A stretch of DNA of 56,809 nt from Bacteroidota bacterium (GTDB taxonomy: Bacteria > Bacteroidota > Bacteroidia > Bacteroidales > JAAYUG01), in assembly GCA_029571215.1 (NCBI GenBank), contig JAKPTE010000013.1:1-56809 (forward strand), read 5' to 3'. Numbering within the stretch: the stretch's first letter is position 1; every line of letters starts with the position of its first letter. The position numbers and the translations under genes were made by a program. Below are positions 43,217 to 52,253 of this stretch, piece by piece. The notes under the pieces were generated by a model. It was given only the letters and a program-made list of their open reading frames with translations, ran no database searches and had not been told where the DNA came from.

Positions 43217-43879
43217 ATGAAGAAATTCGGATGCATTTTCCTGCTCCTGGGGATCTTATGGACCTACTTACCGGCCCAACGAAAAGCCGATGTGGGGCTT
43301 TTTGCCGGTACTGCCTGGTACATGGGTGATATGAATCCCAAAATTCCTTTCCTCAGCCCTGGACCGGCATTCGGCGCTCTGTTTGCTTACAATTTCAATC
43401 CCCGGTATGCTGTGAAAACGCAGGTGACCTTTTTTCAGGTCAGCGGAAAAGATGCAGGTTCAGCCGACCCGTTCAGAACCCTTCGCAACCAATCTTTCTC
43501 CTCCTCCGGTTTCGATGCATCGGCCGTTTTTGAAATGAACTTCCATGCTTTTAAGTTGGTTGACCGTGCCCACCCGATTAGTCCCTATATCAATGGTGGT
43601 ATCGGAATTTGTTATCCTGTTTCCGGTCCTGCTTCCGGTTCTTTTATACCTTCCCTGCCTTTTGCGGTGGGAATTAAGGTCGGAATTAACCGCAGGACAG
43701 GAATTGGTATTGAATATGCTTGCCGTAAACTTTTTTCAGATAATTTTGACGGTTTAAAAAATTATGGAAGTGAAGGCTTCCGCAATGTATATACCAACAA
43801 CGACTGGTACAGCATGGCAGGCTTTCATATAACCTACAAGTTGTTCGACCGGCCGGGTGATTGTCCGGTATATTGGTAA
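43217..43879 (+). CDS. DUF6089 family outer membrane protein
   Basis: 220 residues from ATG 43217; the TTG directly at the previous stop would give a poor signal peptide. Signal sequence about 1-20, ending YLPAQ. The motif DVGLFAGTAWYMGDMNP and the following FGALFAYNFNPRYAVKTQVTF are typical of DUF6089 barrels. It overlaps no gene but ends 11 bases before the uppS ATG. It appears to be a diverged paralog of the gene just upstream, as both share a FFGD/YMGD start and glycine-rich strands. Confidence 0.8.
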   Translation: MKKFGCIFLLLGILWTYLPAQRKADVGLFAGTAWYMGDMNPKIPFLSPGPAFGALFAYNFNPRYAVKTQVTFFQVSGKDAGSADPFRTLRNQSFSSSGFDASAVFEMNFHAFKLVDRAHPISPYINGGIGICYPVSGPASGSFIPSLPFAVGIKVGINRRTGIGIEYACRKLFSDNFDGLKNYGSEGFRNVYTNNDWYSMAGFHITYKLFDRPGDCPVYW

Positions 43880-43890
43880 AAAGGTGTGAG

Positions 43891-44631
43891 ATGACGTATA
43901 AGGAACAGATTATAGCAGAGAAATTACCTCAGCATATTGCCATTATAATGGATGGCAATGGGCGATGGGCAAGGCAACGCGGCAACCAGCGTGTTTTTGG
44001 GCATTACAATGCAGTAAAGGCGGTACGCGATACTGTTGAAGCATCCGCCGAACTGGGTATAAAATACCTTACCCTGTTTGCTTTCTCTACAGAAAACTGG
44101 AAAAGGCCCCAAAGCGAAGTAGATGCCCTCATGTCCTTGCTGGTTTCAACCCTGCAGTCAGAGCTAAAAACACTTGTAGATAACAATGTGCGGCTCCTGG
44201 CCATCGGTAATATAGCCAGCCTACCCGAAGAAGTGCAGGCAGAACTGGAGAAGGTCATCCAGTTAACTGCTTCCAATAAGGGCTTAACCCTTATTCTTGC
44301 CCTGAGTTACGGTGCCAGGTGGGAAATCGCCCAGGCAACCAGGGCAATTGTACAGGATGTGCTCGATGGTCGTTTGAACCCCGAAAGAATTGATGACTGC
44401 CTTTTTGCCCAGTACCTTACAACAGCCTATATTCCTGATCCGGAACTTCTTATACGGACCAGCGGAGAAAAAAGAATCAGCAATTTTCTCCTGTTTCAGT
44501 TGGCATATACCGAATTGTACTTCACCGAAGTACTTTGGCCCGATTTTCGCAGGGAAGATTTGTACAGGGCAATTTGTGACTTTCAAAGCAGAGAAAGAAG
44601 ATTCGGAAAAATTGGTGAACAGTGTAAATAG
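43891..44631 (+). CDS. uppS: Isoprenyl transferase (undecaprenyl diphosphate synthase)
   Basis: 246 residues from ATG 43891; a TTG in frame upstream would overlap the previous gene. The cis-prenyltransferase signatures are HIAIIMDGNGRWARQRG (catalytic Asp), LTLFAFSTENWKRP and the C-terminal LIRTSGEKRISNFLLFQLAY with TELYFTEVLWPDF. It builds the C55 carrier lipid of peptidoglycan and O-antigen synthesis. In this family the usual text is TSGE-x-RLSNF, and here the Leu is Ile. bamA starts 12 bases later. Confidence 0.95.
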   Translation: MTYKEQIIAEKLPQHIAIIMDGNGRWARQRGNQRVFGHYNAVKAVRDTVEASAELGIKYLTLFAFSTENWKRPQSEVDALMSLLVSTLQSELKTLVDNNVRLLAIGNIASLPEEVQAELEKVIQLTASNKGLTLILALSYGARWEIAQATRAIVQDVLDGRLNPERIDDCLFAQYLTTAYIPDPELLIRTSGEKRISNFLLFQLAYTELYFTEVLWPDFRREDLYRAICDFQSRERRFGKIGEQCK

Positions 44632-44643
44632 AGATTGAGGAAT

Positions 44644-47214
44644 ATGGCAAACGTGCGTGCATTCAGATTGTTGTGGCTGGTATTATTGATGGGATTAGCG
44701 GGTATTCCTGCCCTGGCCCAGGATACAATTCCTTCTTCAGATTCTATGAAAATCATGCCTCTGGTAATTTCCGAGCATGACAGCCTGCCAGTAATTGATT
44801 ATTCCAAAACCGAAACCTATGTGATTGCCGGTATTACTGTATCAGGAGTGAATTACCTTGACAAGGATGTGCTGGCCAATCTTTCAGGTTTTTCGGTAGG
44901 CGACAAGATTACGGTACCCGGGGAGGACATTACCAAGATGCTGAAAAAATACTGGAGCCAGGGTTTGTTTTCCGATGTTCGTATTGCCTCGCGGATCGAA
45001 GGTGATCAAATCTACCTTGATATCTACCTGAAGGAACGTCCCCGGCTTTCCACCCTTAGCATTGTTGGGCTGAAAAAATCGGAAATCAAGGATATTACGG
45101 ATAAACTGAAGATACGTAACGGAAGCCAGGTAACCGAAGATGTGCTGAATAACATCAGAACAATTGTAACCAAACACTTTACCGAAAAAGGGTTCTTTAA
45201 CGTGAAAATCGACATTGTTCAGATCCCTGATACTACTTTGCCCAACAGAGTGAAACTTAAGCTCGTCATTGACAAAAACGAACGGGTCAAAATTTCCGAC
45301 ATTGTTTTCACCGGGAACAAGGAAGTCCCAGCCAAAAAGCTGAGGAAAGCGATGAAAAAAACCCACCGGCGCGACTGGAACATTTTTAAAGGCTCAAAAT
45401 ATATCAAATCCAATTATGAGGAAGACAAGGTCAAGGTTGTTGAATATTACAATGAAAAAGGATACAGGGATGCAAAGATTCTGAAGGACAGCCTGGCTGT
45501 TCTCAATCCCAAACGGATTATACTGTACCTGGATGTTTATGAAGGGCCGAAATATTATTTCCGCAATATTACGTGGATCGGTAACACGGTTTATCCTTCG
45601 GAAGTACTCAGCAAAGTGCTGGGAGTGAAAAAAGGAGATGTCTATAACCAGACTCTGCTGACGAAAAGACTTTCAACCGACGAAGACGCTGTAAGTTCCT
45701 TGTACCTTGACAACGGATACCTGTTTTTTAATGTCAGCCCCGAGGAAGTGCTCATAGAACACGATTCCATTGATCTGGAAATGCGTATTTCGGAAGGGAA
45801 GCAGGCAACAGTCAACAACATCATTATTAACGGGAACAACAAGACCAACGAGCATGTCATCCGTCGGGAAATCAGGACCTTACCCGGCGAATTATTCAGC
45901 AAGTCAGAGATCATCCGTACCGTCCGTGAGCTCGCCCAGCTGGGGCACTTTGACCCGGAAAAGATTGAACCAAACCCGGTTCCCAACCCTGCCGATGGAA
46001 CAGTTGATATCCAGTATAACCTGCAGGAGAGGTCAAACGATCAGCTAGAAATTTCTGGAGGCTGGGGGGCAGGAATGCTGGTAGGAACCATTGGGATCAG
46101 ATTCTCAAATTTTTCCGCCCGCAGTATGTTCGATCCCAAGGCCTGGAGGCCCATACCCAGCGGCGACGGACAGACCCTTGCCATCAGGGCCCAGTCGAAC
46201 GGTACCATCTACCGTTCTTACAGCATTTCGTTTGTTGAACCCTGGCTTGGAGGGAAGAAACCAAATTCTTTGTCGGTTTCGCTATACAATTCCAAGTACC
46301 GGAATGCCCGTTACGATTACTTTAGTAACAGATATACCCAGCAGGATAAAGGATTTATGAGCATTTCCGGTGTTTCTGTTGGTTTAGGCCGCCGGCTTTC
46401 CTGGCCGGATGACTTCTTTACCCTGTACAACGAAATCAGCTTTCAGAACTATACCCTCGACAATTACAAAGGGTATTTCAGCCTGCTGCAGAACAACGGG
46501 GTTTCAAACAACTTCTCTGTAAACACCACTTTCGGACGTAATTCTGTCGATCAGCCCATTTATCCGCGGAAAGGATCCAATTTTGCCCTTACTCTAGCCA
46601 TCACTCCTCCCTATTCGCTGATCAGCGGGAAAGACTTTACCGGAGCTCCCCAGAGCGAAAAATACAAATGGATTGAATATTACAAATGGAGCTTCAAGGC
46701 TGAATGGTACATGAACCTCGTTGATAAGCTGGTTCTCTTTACCCGAGGACAATTCGGATTCAAGGGGTATTATAACAAATCCATAGGACAATCTCCGTTC
46801 GAAGGGTTTTATGTGGGCGGCGATGGCATGGTAGGATATAACTTTTACGGATACGAAGTCATTCCTGTTCGTGGTTATTCCAACAGCGGAGCGGGAAATA
46901 CCATAGGAGCCCTCACCCCTCCGGGAGGAGCAAATTACTACACCAAGTATACCATGGAGCTCCGCTACCCGATAAGCCTGAATCAGCAGGCCACTGTTTT
47001 TGCTCTAACCTTCCTTGAAGCCGGAAACGGATGGACCTATGCACGCGATGTAAATCCTTTCTCTGTTCGCCGGTCGGCCGGGGTCGGACTCAGAGCCTTC
47101 TTGCCCATGTTTGGCATGCTTGGAATTGATTATGGTTATGGATTTGATGATATTCCTTGGAACCCGGGAGAAAATCACGGACAGTTCCACTTTACAATAG
47201 GTCAGCAGTTCTAA
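44644..47214 (+). CDS. bamA: Outer membrane protein assembly factor BamA
   Basis: 856 residues from ATG 44644; an in-frame TTG at 44635 lies in front. A signal peptide (about 1-26, ending ALAQ) is followed by POTRA domains (about 60-470; AGITVSGVNYLDKDVL, LSIVGLKKSEIKDI, IVFTGNKEVPAKKL, ITWIGNTVYPSEVL, IIINGNNKTNEHVI), which gives five repeats, then an Omp85 barrel (about 500-856). The barrel has the conserved PLOOP-like GGDGMVGYNFYGYEVIPVRGY, and the last strand ends FTIGQQF with the C-terminal Phe. It inserts beta barrels into the outer membrane. Two ompH/skp chaperone genes follow at once. Confidence 0.95.
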   Translation: MANVRAFRLLWLVLLMGLAGIPALAQDTIPSSDSMKIMPLVISEHDSLPVIDYSKTETYVIAGITVSGVNYLDKDVLANLSGFSVGDKITVPGEDITKMLKKYWSQGLFSDVRIASRIEGDQIYLDIYLKERPRLSTLSIVGLKKSEIKDITDKLKIRNGSQVTEDVLNNIRTIVTKHFTEKGFFNVKIDIVQIPDTTLPNRVKLKLVIDKNERVKISDIVFTGNKEVPAKKLRKAMKKTHRRDWNIFKGSKYIKSNYEEDKVKVVEYYNEKGYRDAKILKDSLAVLNPKRIILYLDVYEGPKYYFRNITWIGNTVYPSEVLSKVLGVKKGDVYNQTLLTKRLSTDEDAVSSLYLDNGYLFFNVSPEEVLIEHDSIDLEMRISEGKQATVNNIIINGNNKTNEHVIRREIRTLPGELFSKSEIIRTVRELAQLGHFDPEKIEPNPVPNPADGTVDIQYNLQERSNDQLEISGGWGAGMLVGTIGIRFSNFSARSMFDPKAWRPIPSGDGQTLAIRAQSNGTIYRSYSISFVEPWLGGKKPNSLSVSLYNSKYRNARYDYFSNRYTQQDKGFMSISGVSVGLGRRLSWPDDFFTLYNEISFQNYTLDNYKGYFSLLQNNGVSNNFSVNTTFGRNSVDQPIYPRKGSNFALTLAITPPYSLISGKDFTGAPQSEKYKWIEYYKWSFKAEWYMNLVDKLVLFTRGQFGFKGYYNKSIGQSPFEGFYVGGDGMVGYNFYGYEVIPVRGYSNSGAGNTIGALTPPGGANYYTKYTMELRYPISLNQQATVFALTFLEAGNGWTYARDVNPFSVRRSAGVGLRAFLPMFGMLGIDYGYGFDDIPWNPGENHGQFHFTIGQQF

Positions 47215-47233
47215 ATGTAAAAACTCTAAAATT

Positions 47234-47746
47234 ATGAAACGGATTGTTGCAATTATACTGATGATGGCCGGGTTTGGCCTCACGTATGCCCAGAAATATG
47301 CTTTTGTGGATACCGAATATATCCTTAACAATATCCCGGCCTACAAGGTAGCGCAGGACCAGCTCGATAAGTATTCGGCCGACCTGCAGAAAGAAATAGA
47401 GGCAAAATATGCCGAAATTGACAACATGTACAAAAAATACCAGGCCGAAAAGGTTTTACTTACCGACGAAATGAAAAACAAAAGGGAGGAAGAAATTGTA
47501 ACAAAAGAAAAGGAAGTTAAAGATCTGCAAAAGAAATATTTCGGCCAGGATGGTGCCCTCTTCAAAAAACGGGAAGAACTGATAAAACCCATTCAGGACG
47601 AGATCTACAATGCCATCAAGGAAATAGCTGCAGAAGGTGGTTTTGCTGTCATTTTCGACACATCGGCCGATGCCACCATTATTTATTCTGATCCCAAGTA
47701 TGACAAGAGCGATCAGGTACTGCAGAAATTGGGTTATAAGAAATAA
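47234..47746 (+). CDS. OmpH/Skp family periplasmic chaperone, first copy
   Basis: 170 residues: signal peptide (about 1-19, ending LTYAQ), then the Skp-like start KYAFVDTEYILNNIPAYKVA, long coiled-coil arms rich in Lys and Glu (about 40-115), and the closing FAVIFDTSADATIIYSD. Skp trimers hold unfolded outer-membrane proteins on the way to BamA. It lies 19 bases after bamA, in the usual Bacteroidota order. Confidence 0.93.
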   Translation: MKRIVAIILMMAGFGLTYAQKYAFVDTEYILNNIPAYKVAQDQLDKYSADLQKEIEAKYAEIDNMYKKYQAEKVLLTDEMKNKREEEIVTKEKEVKDLQKKYFGQDGALFKKREELIKPIQDEIYNAIKEIAAEGGFAVIFDTSADATIIYSDPKYDKSDQVLQKLGYKK

Positions 47747-47779
47747 ATACTACTTTTGTCAAAATTTAAAAATTCGTCT

Positions 47780-48301
47780 ATGAAAAGATTTATCTCCGGC
47801 TTAATTGCGTTGTTTTTCATTGCTGGTTTTACTGCAAAAGCGCAGGCTGTTTTGAAACTTGGGCATGTCAATAAACAGGAAATTCTTACCCTGATGCCCG
47901 AAACCGACAGCGCTCAGAAAAAACTGGATAAAGTTGCCAAGGATTTGCAGGACCAGATGGAAAAAATGCAGGTTGAATTCAATAAGAAATATGAAGATTA
48001 TACAGCCAATGCTGCCAACTGGAGTGATCTGATACGAAATACAAAAGAAACAGAACTCCAGGAAATGAACCAGCGTATTCAGAACTTTCAGAATGTTGCA
48101 CAGCAGGATATCCAGCAGCAACAGGCAAAGCTTTTCAAACCCATCCTCGATAAACTCAATACGGCGATCAGCGATGTGGCCAAGGAAGGGAAGTTTACCT
48201 ACATCTTTGACGTAAGCCAGGGTTCATTCGTAGTATTCCAGAGCGCTGACAGCCAGGATATAACACCCCTTGTAAAGAAAAAGCTCGGCATTGCCAAATA
48301 A
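47780..48301 (+). CDS. OmpH/Skp family periplasmic chaperone, second copy
   Basis: 173 residues from ATG 47780; the TTG 8 codons earlier is a less likely start. Signal peptide about 1-22 (ending TAKAQ). The body repeats the Skp plan: VLKLGHVNKQEILTLMPETD, a coiled-coil with many Gln (FQNVAQQDIQQQQAKLFKPI), and FTYIFDVSQGSFVVF. It is a tandem duplicate of the upstream ompH with a different coiled-coil composition. A hairpin at 48319-48342 follows. Confidence 0.92.
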   Translation: MKRFISGLIALFFIAGFTAKAQAVLKLGHVNKQEILTLMPETDSAQKKLDKVAKDLQDQMEKMQVEFNKKYEDYTANAANWSDLIRNTKETELQEMNQRIQNFQNVAQQDIQQQQAKLFKPILDKLNTAISDVAKEGKFTYIFDVSQGSFVVFQSADSQDITPLVKKKLGIAK

Positions 48302-48318
48302 AAGTTTGCAGTCGATGG

Positions 48319-48350
48319 AAGGCTGTCTTTACCGGCAGCCTTTCGTATTT
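48319..48350 (+). terminator. Candidate terminator after the ompH pair
   Basis: AAGGCTG (48319-48325) pairs with CAGCCTT (48336-48342) around a 10-base loop, followed by TCGTATTT. The T tract is weak, so murI may be partly read through. Confidence 0.55.
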
Positions 48351-48390
48351 ATTGAAGAAGCAACGATAGCTTTATCTAATTACAGATTCC

Positions 48391-49206
48391 ATGCAGCCAT
48401 CCCAGCCAATTGGCATTTTTGATTCGGGTGTAGGTGGTCTTACGGTGGCCAATGCTATCCGGCAGATCCTTCCGGATGAACAGATGATTTATTTCGGCGA
48501 TACCTTTCACCTTCCTTATGGGGATAAATCGGCCGATTCGGTGAAGTTCTATTCAACCCGCATCTCTGAATACCTGCTATCGTTGAACTGCAAACTGATC
48601 CTGATTGCGTGCAATACTGCCTCAGCCCTCGCATGGGAAGCCGTTTCGGAAACAGTCAGGGGCAAGTCGCTTGCAATGAACGTGATTGATCCGGTAATTG
48701 ATGAAGTGGCTGGTAACACCAAAATCAAACGCATCGGGGTGATAGGAACCAAGGGTACTATCAATAGCGGCACCTACAAGCTGAAACTTATCCAGAAAAA
48801 CAACCGGCTGGATGTCAGGTCTCTTGCAACACCTCTTCTTGTGCCCATGATTGAAGAAGGATTCATTTTTGACGACATCAGCAATGCCATTATCAGGAAT
48901 TACCTGTCAAGGGAAGAACTGCAGGGAATTGATACACTTATCCTGGGATGCACTCATTATCCCATAATAAAACAACAGATTGCCCGCTTCTTCGATTTCA
49001 GGGTGCAGATTGTAGATTCGGCTGTCATTGTGGCGAAACGCCTCCGCAAATTGCTGCGCGAAAACAACCTTCTGAACAAAGATTCGGAAAACCCCGTACA
49101 TCAGTTCCTTGTGTCGGACTACACGGAATATTTTGAGATTATTGCCCGCATGTTTTTTGAAGGTGATATAAGGCTTCAGAAAATAGACCTCTGGAGTCAT
49201 AGCTGA
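48391..49206 (+). CDS. murI: Glutamate racemase
   Basis: 271 residues. It makes D-glutamate for peptidoglycan. The two catalytic cysteines are in LIACNTASALAWE and LILGCTHYPIIKQQ; the start IGIFDSGVGGLTVANAI is typical. It follows the bamA-ompH-ompH run by 89 bases and overlaps the convergent acyltransferase fusion by 10 bases at its end. Confidence 0.95.
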   Translation: MQPSQPIGIFDSGVGGLTVANAIRQILPDEQMIYFGDTFHLPYGDKSADSVKFYSTRISEYLLSLNCKLILIACNTASALAWEAVSETVRGKSLAMNVIDPVIDEVAGNTKIKRIGVIGTKGTINSGTYKLKLIQKNNRLDVRSLATPLLVPMIEEGFIFDDISNAIIRNYLSREELQGIDTLILGCTHYPIIKQQIARFFDFRVQIVDSAVIVAKRLRKLLRENNLLNKDSENPVHQFLVSDYTEYFEIIARMFFEGDIRLQKIDLWSHS

Positions 49207-51017
49207 ACTTCTTCCTGCAGGGGCTTCTGCTTCGAAAATCTTTCAAAAATCGACTGATCATTCATTTCGCGCGAGAGCGATGCAATTACCTCGGTAGGTA
49301 CATCGTACAGGTCGAGAAGCAGCAAACCATCCAGACAGTCATTGAAGAGCGGGTCTATGTTAAATTCAATGATTTTGCCTCCCAACTGCAGGTACTTCTT
49401 CAGCAGAACAGGCATCCTGTTGTTGGATTCCACATCTTCAATCAGTTTGTCAAGTTGCTGAAGGTTATTTAAATTTTCAAAAAGAATTTCGACATCAAAC
49501 GAGTATCCCGGAACTCTGAACCGTTTCTTTGGCTTGATGTACCTGGCAAATCGTCCGTTAAAGTGGTTTTTCCTTATATACTCAATGATGGTATGCTTCG
49601 AGAATTCCGAGAACCGGTTGCTGATGCTGACCGGACCGATAAGGTAACGGTATTCGTTGTTTTTGAGAAGAAAATACAGGATTCCTTTCCAGAGAAGAAA
49701 TAGGGGCATAGGCTTTCGCTGATAGTCCTCCACAATGAATGACCTGCCCAGTTCGAGCGATTGCTCCAGCACTTGCTGCATGCGGCCATGCATCCGGAAA
49801 AGGCTGCTTACATAAAAACCCCGTATACCGTATTCAATGATGATATCCTTTCCTTTTCCCACACGGTAGGCGCCCACAATTCTTTCTGCGGCATTATCCC
49901 ACACGAAAAGGTGGTAATAATAAAGATCAAAGTCGTCCAGGTCGATTTTCTTATTGGTACCTTCACCAATGGCCCGGAAAGTAATTTCGCGTAGACGTCC
50001 TATTTCGTGCATTATGCCGGGCATCTGGTCAGATGGAGCACATAATACACTGTAGTTTTGCAGATCAAAGAGCAGAAATTCTTCTCTGAGGCGCCGGTAT
50101 TCTCTGACCAGGATTTCCTTGTCGGCAGGCTCGGCTATATTTTCGGCTCTGACCTTTCTTTTTTTCTGTTCCGGAAAAAATTCCTGCACATCAAGACCTT
50201 GGCCAAGGGCGTAGGTTTTGGCCCTCAGGTATCTTCCGTACCTCCAGATGTCGGTAAATTCTTTCTGTTCGTTGACGGAAACCGGATTTCCTATTCGTAT
50301 GCGAATGGTTTTGTTTTTCTTGTTGAGAAGTTCCGAGGGCAGTCTTGCCGTACGAAGCATGGGATGCAAAAGTCCCAGTAAATGAAAAATTGTGCTGTTG
50401 GTTCCTTCGAAATAGATGGGTACAACAGGAACCCGGGCATTCCGGATAAATTTCAGAACAGAGTACTGCCACTTCTTATCAGTTATTCCTGAAGAATGGG
50501 GATAATAGCTTGATACTTCACCGGCAGGAAAAATGCCCAGAGGATGCCCCTCGGCAATATGGCGGATAGCCATTTTTATCCCAGGTACACTGGCTGCTCT
50601 GGCTTTTTTGCTCTCAAACGGATCGACCGGGAAAATGAAATCCTTCAGAGGATCAATACGGTGGAGCAAATAATTCCCCAGAACCTTAAAATCGGCTCGT
50701 TGACGGCCCAGTAAACCAATGAGGATCAATCCATCCAGCCCTCCGTAAGGATGATTGGAAACGGTAATAAAAGGGCCTGAGGAAGGAATGCGTTTCAGTT
50801 CTTCGGGGTTTACTTCAAATGTAATGGATAGTTTCTGGAGAATATTTTCAACGAAGTCAGTTCCTTTTAAATGCCTGACTTCTTCATAGGCCTTGTTGAT
50901 CTTATTGATACCCAGAAGCATCATGAGAAACTTTGCAGCCCCTTGCGCTCCTCTGGAGGGAATGCGGGTAGCTTTCAGAATATCAGCTGTGTCAATAAGG
51001 GGTTTCTGTTGATTCAA
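49197..51017 (-). CDS. PlsC-GNAT acyltransferase fusion, candidate amino-lipid synthase
   Basis: 606 residues. The start is a TTG at 51017, supported by a minus-strand -7 box 20 bases upstream. An O-acyltransferase domain (about 75-285) carries ITVSNHPYGGLDGLIL (H89 to D95) and GIFPAGEVSSYYP. A GNAT-like domain (about 310-460; REITFRAIGEGTNKKIDLDD, ERIVGAYRVGKGKDI, LGRSFIVEDYQRKPMPLFLL) resembles OlsB/GlsB N-acyltransferases. Fusions of this layout (OlsF-type) make ornithine lipids by N- then O-acylation; in Bacteroides the split pair GlsB/GlsA makes glycine lipids. The amino acid used here is not known. The last 120 residues match neither domain. Confidence 0.82.
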   Translation of the reverse strand: MNQQKPLIDTADILKATRIPSRGAQGAAKFLMMLLGINKINKAYEEVRHLKGTDFVENILQKLSITFEVNPEELKRIPSSGPFITVSNHPYGGLDGLILIGLLGRQRADFKVLGNYLLHRIDPLKDFIFPVDPFESKKARAASVPGIKMAIRHIAEGHPLGIFPAGEVSSYYPHSSGITDKKWQYSVLKFIRNARVPVVPIYFEGTNSTIFHLLGLLHPMLRTARLPSELLNKKNKTIRIRIGNPVSVNEQKEFTDIWRYGRYLRAKTYALGQGLDVQEFFPEQKKRKVRAENIAEPADKEILVREYRRLREEFLLFDLQNYSVLCAPSDQMPGIMHEIGRLREITFRAIGEGTNKKIDLDDFDLYYYHLFVWDNAAERIVGAYRVGKGKDIIIEYGIRGFYVSSLFRMHGRMQQVLEQSLELGRSFIVEDYQRKPMPLFLLWKGILYFLLKNNEYRYLIGPVSISNRFSEFSKHTIIEYIRKNHFNGRFARYIKPKKRFRVPGYSFDVEILFENLNNLQQLDKLIEDVESNNRMPVLLKKYLQLGGKIIEFNIDPLFNDCLDGLLLLDLYDVPTEVIASLSREMNDQSIFERFSKQKPLQEEVQL

Positions 51018-51037
51018 AACAATCTGCTTTTATTGTG

Positions 51038-51045
51038 CAAATATA
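51038..51045 (-). promoter_or_regulatory. -7 promoter box (TATATTTG) for the PlsC-GNAT gene
   Basis: Exact consensus on the minus strand, 20 bases from the TTG start of the fusion gene, which supports that non-ATG start. Confidence 0.55.
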
Positions 51046-51086
51046 AAAATCCACTGTTAAGCAGACAGTAATTTATGGTTAAACTG

Positions 51087-51725
51087 TTATAAAGGAATTC
51101 CTGGCACAAAGAAAACCTTGATGAGCGCAATAAGCCCGAGAAGGGAAATAATGGCGCCGGTAATTTTATTCAGCCACCAGAGCCTTTTCAAACGGAATTT
51201 CTGCCGGTACAGACTTACCAGCGTTGTAATGGTAAACCACCAAAGACTGGCTCCTGCAAAAACCCCTATCACTATAAGAGAAGACGTGAGATAATGACGG
51301 CTTTCGGTAACAAAGTGAACCGCTGCAAACAGGGCAAGGAAAACAAAGATGGCCAGAGGATTGGAAAATGTCATTAAAAAAACGGTAATAAAATCAGCAA
51401 AGAGGGTATTCTTCTTCTGTCTTCGCCGCACCTGTGTAACAGGGTTTGAGTAAAAAATTCTCAATCCAATATAAATAACAAATAAACTACCTGCAATTTC
51501 AAAATAAAACCGTTTTTCTTCGACAAACTGAATGATAAAACCAAATCCCATAACAGCTATGAGGGAAAACAGAGTATCGGCTGAGGCTGCACCCAGCCCT
51601 GAAAGAAAACCGGAAAGTCGCCCTTTGCTGAGGGTACGTTGAACCACCAGCATGCCCATAGGCCCAAGCGGTACCGAAACCATTAACCCGATAACTATTC
51701 CTTTAATCAGAACTACAAAATCCAT
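51087..51725 (-). CDS. LysE family transporter
   Basis: 212 residues with six hydrophobic segments. The LysE/RhtB start is MVSVPLGPMGMLVVQRTLSKG; SGLGAASADTLFSLIAVMGF and MTFSNPLAIFVFLALFA are typical. The family exports amino acids or related small molecules across the inner membrane. The gene is next to the acyltransferase fusion on the same strand, but no clear link between them is visible. Confidence 0.9.
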   Translation of the reverse strand: MDFVVLIKGIVIGLMVSVPLGPMGMLVVQRTLSKGRLSGFLSGLGAASADTLFSLIAVMGFGFIIQFVEEKRFYFEIAGSLFVIYIGLRIFYSNPVTQVRRRQKKNTLFADFITVFLMTFSNPLAIFVFLALFAAVHFVTESRHYLTSSLIVIGVFAGASLWWFTITTLVSLYRQKFRLKRLWWLNKITGAIISLLGLIALIKVFFVPGIPL

Positions 51726-52075
51726 AATCCCAAAAAAACGCCTGCCTGTGAACGAATCATTTCAGGTGCCGGGTCAGAAAAGCCGTTTTCTTTGTAAAAC
51801 AGCCTGTTCTGATGAAGGCACAGTGTATGCTTGCCGGTATGAAAGCACAAAATTACAAACTAATAACAACTTATACCAAAAACTGTACCAATTGGTCCTG
51901 CAATTTTTTCGGCTGATGGTTCCGCTGCTGCATGATCCGGGTTTAAGAAAGCAACCCAAAAAGATCAAGGCCAAACCCCGTTGAAGAAATTCTTACAGTT
52001 GGTGTAGGCTGAGGGCGGTTAAGTAACGATACCGGACGAAGAGACATCAGTCTTAAATTGTGAAGACTTTTGTTG

Positions 52076-52108
52076 GTTACTTTTTTATATGGCTGACAAA
52101 AAAGTAAC
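52076..52108. repeat. Perfect 11-bp inverted repeat
   Basis: GTTACTTTTTT (52076-52086) and AAAAAAGTAAC (52098-52108) around an 11-base loop. It is in a divergent gap, so not at the 3' end of either neighbour. Confidence 0.7.
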
Positions 52109-52116
52109 TCAGGGTT

Positions 52117-52131
52117 CGGGGTTAAACCCCG
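52117..52131. repeat. 7-bp palindrome
   Basis: CGGGGTT (52117-52123) and AACCCCG (52125-52131) around a single A, 8 bases after the larger inverted repeat. Confidence 0.6.
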
Positions 52132-52222
52132 TATAACCCTATACCCGGAAAATCTTGCTCTTAATACAGCGAGAAAGGAACAATGATTTAAGGCCATATA
52201 TGGTAATAATCCTTAAAGACGT

Positions 52223-52230
52223 TACATTTG
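52223..52230 (+). promoter_or_regulatory. -7 promoter box (TACATTTG) for lnt
   Basis: Exact TAnnTTTG match 23 bases before the lnt ATG at 52254. It shows that the longer frame from 52155 is not the real start. Confidence 0.6.
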
Positions 52231-52253
52231 CATTTTTAAAAATTGCAGAAACA

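Larger units (their letters stand above)
51726..52253. other. Divergent gap between LysE and lnt with inverted repeats
   Basis: 528 bases between divergent genes. It has no frame that looks coding. It contains an 11-bp perfect inverted repeat (52076-52108), a 7-bp palindrome (52117-52131) and the lnt promoter box (52223-52230). The central part (about 51985-52150) differs in texture from its flanks and may be a decayed repeat or mobile remnant. Confidence 0.6.

Noticed and set aside
51774-51974. 66-codon minus-strand frame upstream of LysE
   Set aside because: It has no recognisable motif, sits in an AT-variable divergent gap and would run towards LysE without supporting promoter or conservation evidence.
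52076-52108. Inverted repeat as a rho-independent terminator
   Set aside because: LysE and lnt both start, rather than end, at this gap, so no transcript from either neighbour terminates here.
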